From Bacillota bacterium (lineage in GTDB: Bacteria; Bacillota; Clostridia; Lachnospirales; Lachnospiraceae): 16,855 nt of DNA. This document shows positions 15,247 through 16,855 of this stretch, in pieces (the stretch's first letter is position 1; the number at the start of each line of letters is the position of its first letter). The position numbers and the translations under genes were made by a program. Under the pieces are notes generated by a model. It ran no database searches. It had not been told where the DNA came from and was given only the letters and a program-made list of their open reading frames with translations. The DNA lies in assembly GCA_023393095.1 (NCBI GenBank), contig JAEWMT010000030.1, positions 1 to 16,855 of the forward strand, given 5' to 3'.

Positions 15247-16080
15247 TTAAACCGCTTCTACACAGTTATTCATCAGCATTGCAATCGTCATAGGGCCAAC
15301 ACCGCCCGGAACTGGAGTGATTGCTGATACAAGATCAACTACATCCTCATAATCTACATCTCCACAGAGTTTGTTATTTTCATTTCTATGCATGCCGACA
15401 TCAATCACTACGGCACCTTCTTTCACATATTCTTTATTTACAAAACGCGGTTGTCCGATAGCTACGATAAGTATATCCGCTCTTTTTGCCACTTCTTTTA
15501 AATTTTGCGTCCTGGAATGACAGATGGTCACGGTTGCATTTTCACGTAACATTAATAATGCCATAGGTTTACCTACGATGTTACTTCTGCCTATAATTAC
15601 ACATTCCTTACCTTCGATTGATATACCGGAGCGTTTTAACAGCTGTATGATACCTGCCGGTGTACAGGATACAAATCCCTTTTGGCCTATACTTAAAGCT
15701 CCGACACTCTGGGGATGAAAACCGTCAACATCCTTCAACGGAGAAATCGTCTTAATTATAGTATCTTCATTGATGTGAGCCGGTAACGGAAGCTGTACCA
15801 GGATACCATTCACTTTCGAGTCATCATTCAACCTTTTTACAAGTGTCAAAAGCTCTTCTTCGGTTGTATTCTCCGAGAGCTCGTATGCTTGGGAATTAAT
15901 ACCGATATATTCGCAAGCTTTTTTCTTATTACCAACATACACGGTAGATGCCGGATCATTACCAACCTGAACGACTGCCAATGTAACCTCTTTACCTTTT
16001 TTCTTTAATTCAGATACTTTCTCTTTTAATTCGTCCTTTATCTGGGTAGATATTTTTTTACCATCAATTATAAACGCCAT
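15247..16080 (-). CDS. folD: Bifunctional methylenetetrahydrofolate dehydrogenase / methenyltetrahydrofolate cyclohydrolase
   Basis: Interconverts 5,10-methylene-, methenyl- and 10-formyl-tetrahydrofolate with NADP(H), supplying one-carbon units for purines, thymidylate and formyl-Met. Y48 and K52 in YVGNKKKAC are the substrate-binding and cyclohydrolase residues. GILVQLPLP (92-100), KDVDGFHP (116-123), CTPAGIIQLL (139-148) and the nucleotide-binding GRSNIVGKP (164-172) follow in order, and the C-terminus has TPVPGGVGPMTIAML. Length, 277 residues, is slightly shorter than E. coli FolD but normal for Firmicutes. The ATG at 16080 has AGGAG 6 nt upstream. A good promoter and a structured leader of about 130 nt precede it, so it is probably transcribed on its own. 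Confidence 0.97.
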   Translation of the reverse strand: MAFIIDGKKISTQIKDELKEKVSELKKKGKEVTLAVVQVGNDPASTVYVGNKKKACEYIGINSQAYELSENTTEEELLTLVKRLNDDSKVNGILVQLPLPAHINEDTIIKTISPLKDVDGFHPQSVGALSIGQKGFVSCTPAGIIQLLKRSGISIEGKECVIIGRSNIVGKPMALLMLRENATVTICHSRTQNLKEVAKRADILIVAIGQPRFVNKEYVKEGAVVIDVGMHRNENNKLCGDVDYEDVVDLVSAITPVPGGVGPMTIAMLMNNCVEAV

Positions 16081-16128
16081 AATTTTCTCCTATCGTTAAT
16101 GAAACCAATTTTTTGATAAAGCATCTTT

Positions 16129-16200
16129 GGTTTAAGTAATTCTCACCATTTGTTATATATAGTGCTGCGTAAGCCGACATGAGAATTTGACACCTAAACC
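16129..16200 (-). promoter_or_regulatory. Nested hairpin at the 5' end of the folD leader
   Basis: GGTTTA (16129-16134) pairs with TAAACC (16195-16200), and inside it AATTCTCA (16138-16145) pairs with TGAGAATT (16180-16187), enclosing a 34-nt loop region. It would occupy the first part of the folD mRNA predicted from the promoter at 16217-16245. It does not match the ZTP (pfl) or tetrahydrofolate riboswitch sequences I know, and no terminator separates it from the gene. Unpaired asymmetric segments (3 and 7 nt) flank the inner stem. Confidence 0.45.
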
Positions 16201-16216
16201 GATTTTTATTACTTAT

Positions 16217-16245
16217 ATTCTAATATATTCTTATTAATATCACAA
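16217..16245 (-). promoter_or_regulatory. Candidate sigma-A promoter for folD
   Basis: On the minus strand TTGTGA (16240-16245) and TAGAAT (16217-16222) are separated by exactly 17 nt, matching the -35 and -10 consensus at 4/6 and 5/6. Transcription would start near 16210, giving a leader of about 130 nt. Confidence 0.55.
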
Positions 16246-16285
16246 GGTATATTTGTAGCGAACTATTTTTAAGAAATCCGGATAT

Positions 16286-16485
16286 GTTATTATTCACTGC
16301 CAACTAAACTCTCGAGCACAGAACCTCCCGTAATGCATTATTTGAAAGACATGGTATCAGTTTTATATGCCATAGCCGAATATACTTGTACAACTATGGC
16401 ATACAAAATTGGTGCTATGTCTTTTAACCTGTGTATGAAGGAGATTCTGTACCCGAGAGAGCTTAGTTGGCTGTGAATGGTAATT
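16286..16485. mobile_element. 200-nt imperfect inverted repeat flanked by direct repeats, MITE-like
   Basis: The two halves are near-complementary over their whole length. Outer arms 16287-16328 and 16440-16483 match at about 35 of 42 aligned positions with one 2-nt bulge. Inner arms 16345-16375 and 16394-16424 match at 26 of 31, around an 18-nt loop (16376-16393). A segment of about 16 nt on each side is poorly paired. All but one of the substitutions between arms are transitions. The 7-bp sequence CGGATAT stands directly outside both ends (16279-16285 and 16486-16492), like a target-site duplication. There is no ORF. A non-autonomous element is the best reading; a long structured RNA is the alternative. 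Confidence 0.55.
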
Positions 16486-16498
16486 CGGATATTGATAT

Positions 16499-16855
16499 CT
16501 AATTTTTATAATATTTTTCAAATATCTCATTCATCATTAGAAAATGTGCTTGACATTCCACTGAAGTTCCCGCCCTAATAAAATCTGGAGAACCGGCACT
16601 ATTCAATACAAGTCCTGTATCGGTAACATTTTTATAAAGTGATTCCCGAATTAAATCCGCTTCTTCCAAATATTTTTCAACTAACAATCCTTTCTTCACT
16701 CCCACATATATAGCATAAGCTACCATTGCAGAACACTCCGACTCTTCAAAACTTCCCGGATCATTCATAATATCGTGAAACAAATGATTCTTCGTTTTAT
16801 ACTTTAGCATTGTATTTAATAGCGTACGAAATCTTAACAGTAATTTTTCTTTTTA
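16499..16855 (-). pseudogene. C-terminal remnant of a GH105-type (YteR/YesR-like) unsaturated rhamnogalacturonyl hydrolase
   Basis: The readable frame (103 residues from the ATG at 16810) matches the end of GH105 enzymes, (alpha/alpha)6-barrel proteins that remove unsaturated uronic acid from pectin fragments. ESECSAMVAYAIYVGVKKGLL corresponds to the conserved E-x-S-A-x-A-M segment, and AGTSVECQAHFLMMNEIFEK is a family-like C-terminus. Family members are about 360-375 residues. Upstream of 16810 there is no ribosome binding site, family-like residues (LLNTMLKYKTKNHLFHDI) run across the apparent start, and an in-frame TAA stands at 16853-16855. The catalytic aspartate region is not in the window. 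So this is a truncated or interrupted gene; the rest lies outside and could show a frameshift or a simple stop. Confidence 0.6.

Noticed and set aside
16081..16210. ZTP or tetrahydrofolate riboswitch ahead of folD
   Set aside because: The conserved cores of these motifs are not visible; only a generic nested hairpin is.

Overview
The window is an AT-rich, low-GC Firmicutes chromosome segment. Gene content and order (smc, rnc, acpP, plsX; an IspH-ribosomal protein S1 fusion next to cmk; GGAGG-type ribosome binding sites; three TTG starts) suggest a clostridium, most likely a Lachnospiraceae member related to Lachnoclostridium/Anaerocolumna. The genus is an inference. Every convincing protein gene lies on the minus strand, so transcription runs from high to low coordinates.

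Layout from high to low coordinates: a broken C-terminal piece of a GH105-type glycoside hydrolase (16499-16855); a 200-nt imperfect inverted repeat with 7-bp direct repeats at its ends (16286-16485), resembling a MITE; a folD promoter, structured leader and folD (15247-16245); an unrecognised 190-residue protein (14546-15118); rimO and pgsA as a tight pair, with a short upstream ORF overlapping the rimO start codon; a 504-bp gene-free stretch holding several hairpins and one copy of a small dispersed repeat; cinA; a GerMN-like lipoprotein; a second copy of the small repeat; a BaiN/YhiN-type flavoprotein; cmk followed by the ispH-rpsA fusion; cheR; a 391-bp regulatory stretch; and plsX, acpP, rnc and smc, the last running off the window.

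Most genes are core housekeeping: phospholipid and fatty acid precursors (plsX, acpP, pgsA), RNA processing and chromosome organisation (rnc, smc), isoprenoids and translation (ispH-rpsA, rimO), nucleotide, cofactor and one-carbon metabolism (cmk, cinA, folD). No defence system, CRISPR array, prophage or complete transposon is visible.

The unusual content is between the genes. The main items are the 200-nt inverted repeat beside the broken hydrolase gene, two related copies of an AGGTAATTG-ended miniature repeat, three consecutive hairpins in the plsX leader, a 106-nt possibly multibranched element between cheR and plsX, and a nested hairpin at the 5' end of the predicted folD mRNA. All structures were found by reading the sequence; none was computed or compared with a database.
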